Numbered from the stretch's first letter, positions 13,211 through 25,833 are shown. The stretch: 64,000 nucleotides of DNA from Apiospora phragmitis (GCA_038363925.1 JAQQWL010000016.1:930001-994000); one strand, 5' to 3'. Notes: generated from the sequence alone by a model not told the origin. Numbers and translations are program-made.

Positions 13211-14445
13211 CTAGTCAACCAACTTTCCGTAGAATGGGATGCCCAAGGCGCCAAACAGTAGTCTGGCATGTCTGTCCGACTTGGCCGTAGTCTCGACATA
13301 GACACGGCATCCGGGAATCATCTAGTTGCAGGTCAGTAACAGTCATCTGAAGACTTGGTGAATCTGTCTTACCTTTTGTGGATATGAAGAGTAGTTTGCT
13401 TCCACCTCCGGGAAGTGCATCATGTCCTGGGGCTCCAAGCCAAACGCCAAGTTACCAGCGCCATCACCAGTCGTACCTATGCCAGATATCAACTTCTCAC
13501 ATTCATTACCCTGATGTATGACGCATCAAGTAGGATCCAACTCACCCTTGATACCCTGCCACTCCTTGATCTTCGGGAAAACCAAGTGGATGACCTTGTC
13601 CATGAACTCGTAGGCCTGGTTTCCTTTCATCGTGACCTTGACACCGGTTCGGTCGCCCTTGACGACGTGCCATTGTGCGACACTCTGCCGTACATGTGTT
13701 ATAGTCGGGCGCACGCCCGAGATAGTCTGCATGATGGTCTTGACAACAGTGAGGTGGTCCGGGTTCTTCTTGGCCTGGGGCGCATACATGGCAACGTGCA
13801 CAGCCTTGAGCGCGGGGAGGTTGTGATAGTTGAGGTCGGGCTCCAGCGGCAGCAGTACCTCGGCACCACGCGGGCCACGCTTCGGACGGTTCTCCATGTA
13901 GGGCGTCTCATCGCCCCAGCTGCGGAATCGTATCCGTTCGGGCTTCTCGGGCGTCCCCGGCGGCTTATGCTGATAGGTGAGCGTCAGGATATCCGAAGCA
14001 ATGGTCGAGTGGTAAGTCTGCTTGAGACGAGGCAGGTTGAACGGGCCGGGGGTGAAGTTTCGAGCGACCGGGTCGGAGGATGGAGGCGGTTGGATGGGAT
14101 GCAGCGGCCCTCTGTCGTACTTGGGCGGGTGGTATCGGTACCTTTTTAGATGCGCCGTCAGTCGGGTATCCTTCACATAATGGAGTAATTTGGATAGCCA
14201 CAGGCTACGAACCTGGAATGGGGGAGCTCGTGTTCTCTGCGGCTTGCCCGCTTCCTCGGATCCATGATCGTAATGCCTTCGCGTTCAACAATCGGTGTCA
14301 TCAGACCAGACTCTGTTTCCACATCTGGGACGGCTGGGCCAGCCTCGGTGGAGGCGCATCGCGAGAGGCTCGTAACGCTGGGCTTCCAGGCCGATGGCTG
14401 TTTTAACAGCTGACGCGCTGAGCGCGGCACCTCACGAAGTGCCAT
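13211..14445 (-). CDS. MRPL7: Mitochondrial large-subunit ribosomal protein uL5m (MRPL7)
   Basis: Four exons (14213-14445, 13546-14141, 13373-13476, 13211-13321) join in phase to 347 residues. The N terminus is Arg/Ser-rich and suits mitochondrial import. The body contains YRYHPPKYDRGPLHPIQ, GPFNLPRLKQTYHSTIASDI, ISGVRPTITHVRQSVAQW and GVKVTMKGNQAYEFMDKVI, and the C terminus ends RLLFGALGIPFYGKL. This is the fungal mitochondrial L5 layout: an extended N-terminal arm followed by the uL5 fold that contacts the central protuberance. For intron 1 the acceptor at 14142 was chosen over one at 14171, because it makes SRYRYHPPKY continuous as in family members. Confidence 0.92.
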
Positions 14446-16491
14446 GCTGTCTGTCAATTGCAATTGACTATGGGAAAGACAGAAAGACGCCAAGCAGATA
14501 TGAAATTATCTTCCCAGAATCACCTACTGAAGCTATCACCATACGTTAACTCGACCTTCCCACTTATCGTGTTAGCCCGTACATTGATTTTTCGACGGGG
14601 GCTCGGAACCTTGAATATCCGATCAAACTCCGGCTCCAACCATTGACTGATTAGCTAACAGGACTCTGCCCCAGCTCCAGCCAACCCCTGCAATTGACCA
14701 TCCAGTCGGTATTGCAGCTATTTATTACTCATGATAAATTGCATACAGTACATGCATGGGTAGGTATACGTACTCTACTCCGTACCAAGGAAGAGTGTAG
14801 AGAGATTTGTTCTAGATATGTTTTCTATACTCGAAAGCTTAGATCTGCGTTGCCCTTATTGTTAAGAACATGAGATCATTTCTTACAGCTTGAGAGCGGT
14901 AGTTGAATGATTGATATACGATTGGAAGTTTTTAGAGGAGCACGAGATTACTAACACCATGGACACTCATATCTCATCACGCTCTTCTAATGGTACTCTT
15001 TAGTGAAATCGTAAGCAAGGCGACGAGGTGTGCTGTTATGATTGGGCTATGGTTTGAAGAAACACCTTTTTCTGAGTGCGTTGTTTTGCGCGGCTACAGC
15101 GCTAAATTCTGTCTGTTCGTGCCGTCTCTGCCTCTGCGAGCTTAATAAGGGTGTTCTGGGTAGACGGTCTAGATTCTAGAAGCCTCTGCTCTGGCTTCCT
15201 CGTCTGCAAGATACCCCCCACAAGGTCCCGTCCATCAGATGATCAGATTCATCCATAACCTAGAACTTATCATTAACCTAGCAACGTCTACTGCTGATAT
15301 CCAAGACTGCAAGTGGTTCAGTAGGAGAGAGAGGATGCAAGGTGTCGTAACAACACAACACAGCTTATGACACTCGATCGCAACGGTCTGAAGGCGTGGC
15401 ATAATAGGCTATACTCTCTATTAGGCTGCCTGGGGTCGGACACGTGTAACGATTGGTTGACGCTCTTACTTACACGACCTTCTAGATTGAGTGCTTGATG
15501 ACACCTCAAGACGTGTTGCCCTGATCAACGGTGAACATGATGTGTATCCCTAGTCCACATCTGCATGCGACCCTACTACTGTACATGCCTCCATTCATAC
15601 ATACATACTTGCAGCCAGTACTTTTGAAACGTCGTGGCAATTTGACGGCTGTCAGAGATATTGCGCAGCGGAGGCAAGAGGATTCGAGCAGCTGCAAAAA
15701 GGGCTCAATGTTCGATGTATGTACGTGGTTGGATTCAGTCATTGGGCTTTATGCGGGAATCGATCCGGTCATTGTTCATAGCCCGTAGCCGCACAAACAC
15801 ATGACAACTTGTCATGAACATGAGCATTATTTGAACAGGCAACAAGAGTGAACCATTGCTTCCTACTAGTCTCGGGTCTACTGTTGTTACTGAAGTAAAT
15901 CCATCTGCTTAGCAAGGAACAAGGAACTCAAATAAACGCAATCGAAAAGCAATAAACGAGGCTTGGTCAATTCTGTTATTTCTTTGCAAGGCTGCCTTGC
16001 CCGCCCCTCTCCCCTCGAGACTTGACAGATCGGTCCTGCCCAGCCGCCTCAAAAAGGTACTCGAAACACAATCGCCTGGGACTCAATTCATTGTTCCACC
16101 GTCAATCGGTCTTGGCTGCAGGAGATATTTTCCCCCTTCTTTGCGCGACCTCGCCAGCCAGCGGCATTCAATTAGTCCACGTCAAACCCCATCACCAGTT
16201 GCCAGTCCTCTTCCATTCAGTCCATCGTCGTCACCGTCAGAGCTTTGCCTCACTCATGGATGTTCCCTAGGATTATCGACCATGCGCCTTGCCGAACTGT
16301 ATCATTACCTGCAGCCATAGAACGCTGACCCTGGAACTTTTGTGTCTCGGCGAATGATTGCAGATTCCCACGAGATAACCCCCCCATCAGTTCAACAGAG
16401 ACGACAGAGAGACTAGCAGAAACAAGACCCTTGTTGGCAGCTTATAACCCCACCACCCTTCCTGTCGTCTTCACTCCAGATTTCCCCCATC
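14446..16491. promoter_or_regulatory. Divergent upstream region of uL5m and the ubiquitin protease
   Basis: This 2 kb region contains promoters for both flanking genes. Small frames on either strand show no conserved content. The part nearest the protease (about 16320-16490) is C-rich and may be its leader. No RNA gene was seen. Confidence 0.4.
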
Positions 16492-19195
16492 ATGAAGAAG
16501 ACCGCCTTAAATAGGGGAGGAAATTCCTAAGTCGACGAGACAAGAACGGCCACCGTCGCAGCAAATCCTCAGACCCTCCACATAAGGTATATTCAAGAAC
16601 CCCTGCTTCGTGCCCCGACAAGAAGCTTTGGAATGAACCATCTCTCTCCATATGGTACCTATATGCTGATCTTCTTGTGTAACTCTAGCACCGACCTCTT
16701 TCTTCCGAAGCGTTCTTCTCCCTCTTCAAATCCGATTCTAAGCGACGCCCCGAAAACGACGAAGAGAAGACTGTGGACCCTGAGAAAGAAGCGGCAAAGG
16801 TCCAGGACGTATTAGCACGCCTCAGCGAATTGGGAATCAAGAATGCGGAAGAAGACCATGCCCGCTATGCGCTCAATTACAAGTGCTCGGCCGGCAACGT
16901 TGACAAGGCTGTCGAGCTCATGATCTTGCAGCAAGAGGCGCTGTCAGGCAATATAGTTCACTACAATCCCAATGTTCAAATGCTGGGAGCTGAGAACCGC
17001 GGCAACGTTACCTGTTATCTGGATGCCCTGCTCTTTGCCATGTTTGCAAAGGTCGAGGCTTTTGAGTGCATGCTCAAAGGCGAGTTGCCAGAGGGGCCAC
17101 AGACTCGGTTGGCTACGCTGCTGCGATTGTGGGTTAACATGCTGCGTAGTGGCAAGCTCATTCAGGCCGACATGACAGAACATATACAGGATGCTCTTGC
17201 GGCGTGCGGGTGGAAAGATGCCCAGCTCTTGGAGCAACAGGACACCTCAGAAGCGTTTGCCTTTATTACCGAGACTCTGCAACTGCCACTGCTTCCGTTA
17301 CAGGTCGACCTCTTTCACCAAGGCAAGAACGATGAAGCCGATCACAAGGTTGTATATGAAAGGCTCCTGAATTTGGCCGTTCCACCCGCCGACGAAGAAA
17401 AAGGTGTCAAGCTAGAGGACTGCCTCGAGGAATATTTCAACTCCCAAGTGGATGTGCACAGAGATGACTTGGAGGAGACCAAAGCATCCAAACGGATGAC
17501 GCTTACCCCTACGCCGAGAACACCGACTGCGCATGCCACTCCCTCTACCCCGAAAAGCACGATACGCTTGGTCACAAACGGCGATGACGAGGAGGGTACA
17601 TCAGCGGGGTCGAGTGGTACAGATGATGAGGAAACTCACGATCATTCGGCGCCGTTGGAAAGGAGATGGACTGAGCGCCCCACCACAGCAACCTCGGCTT
17701 CTGAGTCGGTTAAATCACATACACGGCCACAAAGAAGCCGAACCGAAAGCCTAATACAAAGAGTTGTCCTGGACGAGCAAACGAAGTCTGCAGAAAGCGC
17801 CGACAACGCCAGCCTCTTTGCGAGGGCTAAGCGAACGGCCTCGGTCGTCAAGGCCGTGACGATCCCAGCTTGGCAGTTCTTTAGACTTATCCGTATGTTC
17901 CTCGCTTACTCCATCTCAGTTAACGCCTACTAATAGAACTTTAGCCTGGCATTCTACATCAAATGAAGACCCAGAGCCGCAAAATGATCTCGAAGTCGCA
18001 CGCCATTTCAGTCAAAGGCCGGTTGTCGGCATCTGCTTGAAGAGGTACATGGTTGATGAGAAAGGAGTACCTAAGAGGCAGAACACTTTCATCGACATTC
18101 CAGATAGTTTACGTCTGCCGCATTTCATTGTTGATGATCGCCACGTGGAGGATAACGGTTTGAGTACGGACTACAAGCTCGTACTGCAATCAGTTGTTTG
18201 CCACAGAGGTGACTCGTTGCACTCTGGTCACTACATTTCTTTCTGCAGGGTAGCCCCCAAACTACTCACAGACAATCGAAGACATGATAGCGACCCCCCG
18301 CCCGACTACGAGGAAGCGCAATGGGTCAGGTTTGATGATCTTGCGGAGCATCGTGTCTCAACCGTCGACGACATCAAACAGTCACTCAAAGAAGAGATGC
18401 CTTATCTGCTGTTCTATCAAATTGTTCCCATCGTCGATGTTACGGCCAGCTCGACTGATGGAACGGATGCCGAGCCACCTTCGTACGACGACTCGGCGGT
18501 AGCGGTCAAGACTACTGGTACTGCAACCCCGAGCCTCGAGAAAACACCTCTTTCACGCCAAGCGAGTAGCTACTTCGAGAATATCAGCACTCTTGCGTCA
18601 ACAAGCGCAAGTATACGCTTCTCAGCCGACTTGGAACGTCCCGTTAGACGAAGCTTTGCCGACGAAGATGGGTTTTTAAACGTTTCTCGTCGGGGCAGCT
18701 TAGGCAACGAACTGTCTATAGGGCCTAGTCCTGCGGTCACTCCTATAGAGGGAAAATTCACCGGCCGTTACGCCAGCCGACGAGACGACTGCGCAGAGGC
18801 TGAGTAGAGCCGCAGCCAAGTTTCGCACTGGAAGTAAGAGCAGGCCAGGAAGTCAAGCTGGTGAGAATCGCATTAGTTTAACTATGTCGCGGTTAAGCGG
18901 TCTGGTCCGCACGAGCAAGGAGCCCCTACGCGAGTCGGCCATAGTAGATACGGACGAGGACTTCGAGGTAGTTGTTGACACCAATGGGACGACTACCAAT
19001 CTCAAGGAGAAGGAGAAGGAAGACCAGAAGGAGAAAGACAAGGAAAAGGAGAAGGATAAGGAGAAAGACAAAGATAAAGAAACGGGCCACAAACGTGGCC
19101 GTTCCAAAGCAAGAATAGATAAGGGCAAGGGGAAGGAGAAGGAGCAGAAGGGAAAGCAGCGTGACGTTCCCGAAAGAGAGTGTGCGTTGATGTGA
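16492..19195 (+). CDS. Ubiquitin-specific protease (C19) with UBA-like N terminus and CaaX tail; frameshift in exon 3
   Basis: Exons: about 16492-16586 (5' end uncertain), 16689-17892 and 17945-19195. A UBA-like segment (VQDVLARLSELGIKNAEEDH) precedes the USP catalytic domain. The Cys box is ENRGNVTCYLDALLFAMFA, with the catalytic Cys codon at 17013-17015. The His box is LHSGHYISFC, with the His codon at 18229-18231. Domain halves are split by a Ser/Thr/Pro-rich insert. The tail is a long Lys/Glu-rich charged stretch ending PERECALM, a CaaX prenylation box, so membrane anchoring is inferred. To reach that tail, one base must be dropped in GGGAAAA at 18750-18756; otherwise translation stops at 18807. 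The first exon reads KFLSRRDKNGHRR, but the link to the ATG at 16492 also needs one extra G near 16514-16517 or an unseen exon. Confidence 0.8.
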
Positions 19196-19774
19196 TCCTT
19201 TAGGTCCACACACGCTGTACCAGCAGATGTTGCATTGTAACTCTCGAGCGGGTTGAGAGTCAGTCGGACTCAGTTTTACAGACATTTGAGATACCCGAAT
19301 TTCGATGCTTGAAATACATTCATCACAACAGCGCAATAAGGCGATCTGAAGATAACAAGTCCAATTCCTTCTGTTCCGGGTATTTGGACCTGGTATACTC
19401 GAGACTTGAGACCTTGGCAACATGAATTTAGTGAGCTCACTCGGAAGAAAAAAAACCAATTACAGGAAATACTGAGAAGCCAAAGCAATGAATAATACTC
19501 TGTCAACGTAAACTAATAACAGCGTTGCTGGCGTTAAAACGCCGAGTGTGCAACATGTCCCTTCGCGGCTCGTAATATGTCCCTGGTAACCACATGCTCT
19601 AAACCTGACCAGAAACCTCCCTGTAACAACCCAATATCTGCTATGCAACGTATAAGAGGTCCCGTCTAGAGAGCAGTAGCGCGGCAAGATCACGACAGTA
19701 CCTACTCTACTGCTGGATAAGTGTCCTCGAGGAAACAGCTACCAACCCTTGACTGCATAATCGGTTCCAGCAAG
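19196..19774. other. Convergent 3' intergenic region
   Basis: This 579 bp stretch lies between the 3' ends of the ubiquitin protease (+) and the phosphofructokinase-2 gene (-). No other coding signal or repeat was recognised. Confidence 0.5.
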
Positions 19775-21829
19775 CTAATCCTGGTCCAAAAGCTTATCCT
19801 CAACAGCCTCTTTGGATGTACTGACAATCCTCTGCGGTGGTGGCGAAGTAACAAGACTAGGAGCAGAACTACCAGGGCTGATAGTAAGGCCCTCGAGTGT
19901 CTCGGGCGGGCTGCTCAGGCCGCCACCGGGAAAGAGTGCAGGGCTCTCACCGGGGACAGAGATTCGGATGCCCTCGGGGCTGCTAGGGACGATTCTGGGG
20001 TCAAGTCCGGGGATGAGAATGCGCTTGGCCTCATTCTGATACGCGGCGGGGATGATTTCGATAATCTCGTTGCGAGGAAACTTAAGAGTAGGAATCGCCG
20101 TGGTGGAACAGTGCATGAGGTAGGCGTAAAGCACGCGAAGAACCGACTCGTGTGCAATGATGAGCAGGTCGTTCTGTTCACGTTCCAACTCCAAAATGAT
20201 GGGCTCAAGGCGCACTGCGAGATCATGGTATGACTCAGCCCGAGGGTAGCGATGATGATATGGGTCCAGGTCGTGCTTCTCGACTTCATCCGGATACAGC
20301 CGTCGAATCGCCCTCTCGGAGAGTTTCTCACACACGCCGGGGTTGATTTGTGCCATTTGGCTTCGCTGGCGCACCTTGTAGCCTCGTTCGGTAAAGGGCT
20401 CGGCTGTCTGTAGTGTGCGCATCCGGGTGCTGGTCCAGACACTCAGCGGTCGTAGTGGAACATCGGGGCCGCCTTGCTCTTTTAGGGATTCGCGTTCCTG
20501 CTCACGATGGCTCAAGACAGTCTCGCACATGATGCGGGCGTAGTTGTGGCCCTCCTCGGACAAGGGGGCATCGGCCTTGAAAGACTCTTCTTCCGTAGCG
20601 ACGCCAGCCCGTACGAAGAATGTCGTGCGAGACTTTATGTGGGTGTTTGTCAGGTAGAAAACGATGCGGTGTGAGAGGTAGTTAAAAGAGACATTGTTGT
20701 AGAAGAACTTTTGCCCGGCATTAATCATTTTGATGTAGTTGAGCTCATTTTCAGTCATGGTCTCAAAGATGGGGATCTTCATCTCGATTCGGCGTAGGTA
20801 CAGCTTGGCAGCTTCATCCGGATCCATGCCCTCAAACTGACGAATATTAGTCAGGTCATCCCCAGCTTGGAACATATCGACTTACATCAGGAGAGTTGAT
20901 TTTGACGTTGCGCGCGTTTTCGCGGAGAAGATTCTCGTCGTCAACGTAGGACTCGAGGAAGAGTGTCTACTAAGTAGTCAGTCATCAACTGGTCGATAGC
21001 TGCGGATTTTCAACTCGAGGCTTACTTGAACATCATGCTTCGCGAACTCCTTGGCTAACGACAGTCGTCCAGAGGCAGTTGGGTTCACTGCGTCATAGAT
21101 GGCAACTTGTCCGTTGTCGTGGTTCAACCACGCATAGATGTCCTCCCGGCACTTCTTAAGTATCTTTTGGCGGAGCATGACGGATGCGGGCGAAGCATTC
21201 GGGAAAAAGTAATCTTCAGGCACATCTTCGCCTTCGCCGACAGTAGCTCTTCTGTAGTCACCTAGATGAAAAATTCGAGTCTTTACACCTAGCCTAGCAC
21301 AGAGTGAGCAAAGATCGAGTGGCAAGCTAACCTTATAACATACCATTGCAGATACCGGGCCATTGAGACGCAAATATGCCTGTCTTTTGTAAGTTCAAGT
21401 ACTCGTGATTTATACCAGGGAGGATTCTCACGTCTTGCCTCGTGCAGGAAGCCCAACCATGACGATTGCGATACGGCCAGAGTGAAAAAGCCGACCTGAC
21501 ATGGTGCTATACAGCTGGGCCGGAGCCATATCATTGTCGGCCGTCACATCGTGTATGCCGTCTATAAAGGTACTGCTCTTTCGCCGGTACCTTGGGGCGT
21601 TTGCCGCGATTTCTGCGGTGCTGTGTCCATCAGCGTCTGTGCTTTCCGTAGAGATGTCTCCAAAATGAACTTGTCGATGCAAGTAAGAATGAGAGTCCCC
21701 CGTGCCGTAGCGTCTTGAATGCGCCCTAGACGAATCCTCCTCCGGCGTTTCGGAGGAGGCCAAGCAAGCAGTAGCACGCTGGGCAGGGGACGATTGTGGG
21801 GACTCCGATGCGGGTACCTTATCGGACAT
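19775..21829 (-). CDS. 6-phosphofructo-2-kinase with inactive phosphatase domain
   Basis: Five exons (21432-21829, 21344-21379, 21026-21293, 20886-20966, 19775-20836) join in phase to 614 residues. A Ser-rich N-terminal extension precedes the kinase Walker A loop GLPARGKT, which is split by intron 1, followed by TRIFHLGDYRRA and VAIYDAVNPTASGR. The C-terminal half has the histidine-phosphatase fold (SVWTSTRMRTLQTAEPF, LLIIAHESVLRVLYAYLMHC). Where bifunctional enzymes have the RHG phospho-acceptor motif, this protein reads FVRAG (residues about 334-338), so the catalytic His is Ala. It should therefore only make fructose-2,6-bisphosphate, raising glycolytic flux, like yeast Pfk26. The ATG at 21829 (MSDKVPAS) was chosen although the frame stays open upstream. 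Confidence 0.92.
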
Positions 21830-23743
21830 GATGGAAGACTGGATGATTTTGCTGAGATAATAAGAGGGAACACGATGAGGCCAAAGGTGAGAAAAGCAGA
21901 TTTCGAAAGGAGCTAACACACGACCGACTGAACTGATGCAAGGAATACCGGGGCGTGAAGAAACAGCACTGGGCGTAGAAAGCCCACCAGCGCCTTATGG
22001 ACTGGCCATTTCTTCCCGTCTCCTTCCGGCACCCGAAGTTGCTCCTGCCCGAGTGGCAACAATCCCAAAACCAAGGACGCAACAAACATACCAACAGCGA
22101 CGGACCCTGGAACTACCTCTGTACTGCTTACACTACGCAAGGCTCCTTCCTTGGATGTCTGCCATCAAGTGCGCGGGCAATAGTCAGGCCGAGCGTCGGC
22201 TGCGGATCATAGCTGGAAGTCATAGGCGGGGAAGAAAATGAGAGAAATATGTACTTACAGTAACGTGTCCATCGTGCAAGAGGTTTCCCGAACAGAGCAA
22301 AACGGGGTTGGTGAAGGCGACTCAAGGGTTGGATTCCGACTCAAGGGTTGGATTCAAAGGGCGACGACCTCAGTGCGATGCCGGGGTAGTCCCGACTTCA
22401 AGTTGCCTATGTCGCAAACCTCGCAAACGCACAGCAATTAGTATTGGGCCAACTTGGACAGCTGCTAAACAGTGGGCAAGAGCGCTGCCAAGTGGGGTTT
22501 AGGGCGACTAGACACCGAATTTAGTGTTGAAGAGTTGAAGAGGACTCTCTGGTCAGTGGTGGGTAGCGCCACCTTGTGTAAACTAATGTACCGGTAGATG
22601 CGATGTCTTGCCTGAATACCTTATCTATTCCGATGTTGGGATGTTGGAGAGGTTGAACACGCCGAAAACATGAATGTTGAACCGTTCAAGCTTATCCACT
22701 AATTGCAGGAAGCTTCTCCGTATGATGTGGTTGGACCATGAAAAAGCCTGGGTGTGTCTTGCGAGAGCCAATGCAAATACGTCTTATTCTGGCTTCAGGA
22801 TTGCTTAGATATGGATTCAGTCAGATCTTGGTGAAGGACTTGTTGCTTGCTTTAGAGACGGGAACTTGGTGACGATGTTCGAAGACCTCCAATAAACAAC
22901 AAGGATGTCCGTTGTGTGTGTGTTTGTGGAAAGAAGTCCTCTACGAACGGGAAAAGGTACCTTGTCTGAGTAGACCAGTAGCAGATCAAAGGTTAGTTGC
23001 CTGCCTACCTTTAGTTTTGATTGATGTTCCAGCCTCGGCCTTTGCAAGACCACATCAAGAATTAAGGCAAAAAGACACGGTGTTGGCTTTAGCAAATATG
23101 AGGTTATTCAGTGGTATGTAGATCAACCTGATGACTAGTTCTGGTGCGTCTTATTCTTGTTGAGAGAGTAGGTTCGATATCAAAATTGGACTATCATGGG
23201 CCTCGGATGGAAAAGGTGCTCATGACATAATTCCGGGTAGCGAGCAGGGAATGACATGAGCTGCATGAGAGATCCTAATACAACGATATCTAGCCGATAT
23301 TCAATAAAATTCAATTTTCGCCGGTCATGCACCGTGATTAAGGTTGCTGGACATCCAGGTGTAAGCATTTAAGCGAGTACACACCGATCATTAAATCAAT
23401 CGAGGTCGAACTGTCGCATTCATGCACGAACCGAGTGCTGATCCGTGCCCTCCCAAAAACCCATCCAGTCGCTAACGTAAGGCCCCGGTTGTCAAAGAAA
23501 TTTTGAGTGCTGCCGACTACGTAGTTCGCAACGAAGCTCTAGAGGAAGCTCTCGTCTTTCATCATCCCAATCGCATTCTCTACGACCAGCCATTCCGAGG
23601 CAGTGATTGCTTCGTCGCCAATTATCGACAGTTAACCCAGTACTGTTTAGATTGTCTGGTTTTTCCACCTTTCGTCGCCTGTCCTCCGCCTTCGGATCCA
23701 ACCGTCCACCCATCCGACTATTCCGTCCTGTCCAATCGTCAAG
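21830..23743. promoter_or_regulatory. Divergent upstream region of PFK-2 and TOM40
   Basis: This 1.9 kb region contains both promoters. A short direct repeat of about 16 bp (ctcaagggttggattc, twice within 22321-22351) is present. Frames on both strands show no recognisable protein content. Confidence 0.4.
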
Positions 23744-24946
23744 ATGGACGCCACTCCAATAATTATGTCGCCACCGACATCGTCGACCTCATCAACCTCG
23801 TCGACCCTCGGCGCCCTCGTAAACAACCCGATATCCAGGAGTCTTGCAAATGTCTATCAGTCGTTCTCGGACAGGAGGGGAGAGGCTTGGCCTGACAAAC
23901 CCTGGAGCCGTGGAGAACATCGCAAAGGAAGTGCAGCGCGAAGTGTCTCCCGCCATGCACATGCACACTGGCCTGCGCGCCGATATCACAAAGGCCATTG
24001 ACTTCGCCCCTCTGTGCCAAGTCTCTCACCAGTTTGCTATGGGCGACCGGCTTCAACCCTATGCCTTTGCCGCTTTGTACGGCACGAACAAGGTGCGTTC
24101 CTACGCTTATCGCTCATTAACACCATATTGACTTATTTCTATAGGTGTTCATGCAGGGAAGTCTGGACAGCGACGGCATGTTGTCATCGCGAATCAACTA
24201 CCGATGGACCGATTCGCTCGTCACCAAATCCCAGTTCCAGATTGGTGCCCAGGATATGGCCTCGATCGAGCATGAATATGTTGGCGCCGACTTTACATCC
24301 TCCTTAAAAATGCTGAACCCTTCATATCTCGAGGGTGGCTTAACCGGTATCTTTATTGGTCAACATCTTCAGTCCGTTACCCGAAAGCTCGCTCTCGGTA
24401 TGGAGGCTGTCTGGCAACGCGCTGCCCTCAACCAACCCCCTGAGGCTGCCATGTCGTATGTCGCTAGGTACAAGTCGAATGACTGGATCGCCACTGCTCA
24501 GCTACATGCACAGGGCGCCTTGAACGCCACCTATTGGCGGAGACTGTCTGACAAGGTCCAGGCTGGTGTTGATATGACCCTCCAAGTCGTTCCTGGCCAG
24601 GGCGGTATGATGGGAGGTTTGCAAAAGGAGGGTATCACCACTGTCGGGGCTAAATATGATTTCCGAATGTCTGTTTTCCGTGCTCAGATTGATTCCAAGG
24701 GCAAGTTAAGCTGCTTGTTGGAGCGGGTTGTTGCACCGCCTGTCCGTTTGAGCTTCGGCATCGATCTTGACCATGCTACTGTAAGTCCTTATTGACGCGC
24801 ACCCTAGTTTCATTTCAACCTTGCTGACCTCTTACCAGCAACAAGCCAAACTCGGTATGGGAATTACCATTGAGGCGCCCTCCGAGGGATTGGAGGAGAA
24901 GCAGGAGGCTCTTGGTGTGGCAGCTGCCCCCAACATTCCCTTCTAG
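23744..24946 (+). CDS. TOM40: Mitochondrial outer-membrane import channel TOM40 (apparent 1-base frameshift)
   Basis: Exons 23744-24092, 24145-24780 and 24839-24946. The protein, about 363 residues, begins with a short Ser/Thr-rich segment, then the conserved [18 protein letters not shown] and [20 protein letters not shown]. The beta-barrel follows ([50 protein letters not shown]-like strands) and the C terminus ends near [12 protein letters not shown]. Tom40 forms the pore of the TOM complex through which nearly all mitochondrial precursors pass. Exon 1 as written is one base too long: the frame changes inside GGGG at 23877-23880, and losing one G restores [13 protein letters not shown]. Because TOM40 is essential, an assembly error is more likely than a null allele. 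Confidence 0.9.
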
Positions 24947-25833
24947 ACGAAGTTACGCGACGGTGGCAGCTTTTAGCTGAGATCTCTTCTCATGGCTTAC
25001 TAATAATCCCCATGACCTCCCGCCAGGGCGTCTAATGCCACAACAGCTTCCGATTCACGACGATAGAGATCTCAGATCAGCATGAAAGTATTCGTTCGGC
25101 TCCACAGCGTGTGCATTTCCACGCCTCAAAACCGCATCAGGAAGCTTGGGGGGACGAACTTGTGTATTATAGATTGGATGCGATATCTAGAAGGGTTGGG
25201 GTTTAGCATTGCGGCCTCGGATGGCCATGGGGTTTGATGGCTCTTCTGGCATACTCTATTCACGACGACATGGTATCGGAACGGATGATGCCTCTGTAAT
25301 CTAGTTGAGGTTACTGTACATATAGGGTAGCCTGGACGTGTATAAAACTTGTGCCATTTTGTAGGCACATTCCCAACAGGTGGATTGGTAACATTACTGC
25401 AATCTGTGTCATCTTTTCCGTCCTCAGCCCTCGCACCAAACCAGGATAGGTCCCTCTTTGATGAAAATAGGGCAGTATCCTTTAACAGTCAAGCACAGTC
25501 ATATAGGAATGCATCCCTTTGATAGGACCGCTCAGCATCCCGAAGAGACCAAAGACGTCCGGTCAGCAGAAGTATCCGGTCAGTATCCCGTATTCAGCGG
25601 TGTCCCATTTTGTTCCGAGGCCGACGCACAACATAATGGAATGCAGTTGGCCGACGGGCTGGTCGGTCATGGTGGGGTCGTTCGTTATTGGGCATATGGT
25701 GTAATATTCGGTAAACGAACCTTTTTAAACCATTGTGTCCCTGAACCCCTCTCGAATTGAAACATTGTCAGTTCATGGCATCTGAAGGCCAGTCAGTCTC
25801 GCGCGAGTCGAAGAAATCGGTTCTCCTTTCGCG
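24947..25833. other. Intergenic region between TOM40 and the oxidoreductase gene
   Basis: This 887 bp stretch contains the TOM40 3' untranslated region and the promoter of the next plus-strand gene. No coding signal was recognised. Confidence 0.45.

Noticed and set aside
14142..14176. ATG at 14176 as the start of uL5m
   Set aside because: The acceptor at 14142 joins the upstream exon to give the conserved SRYRYHPPKY text, and the upstream exon looks like a mitochondrial presequence.
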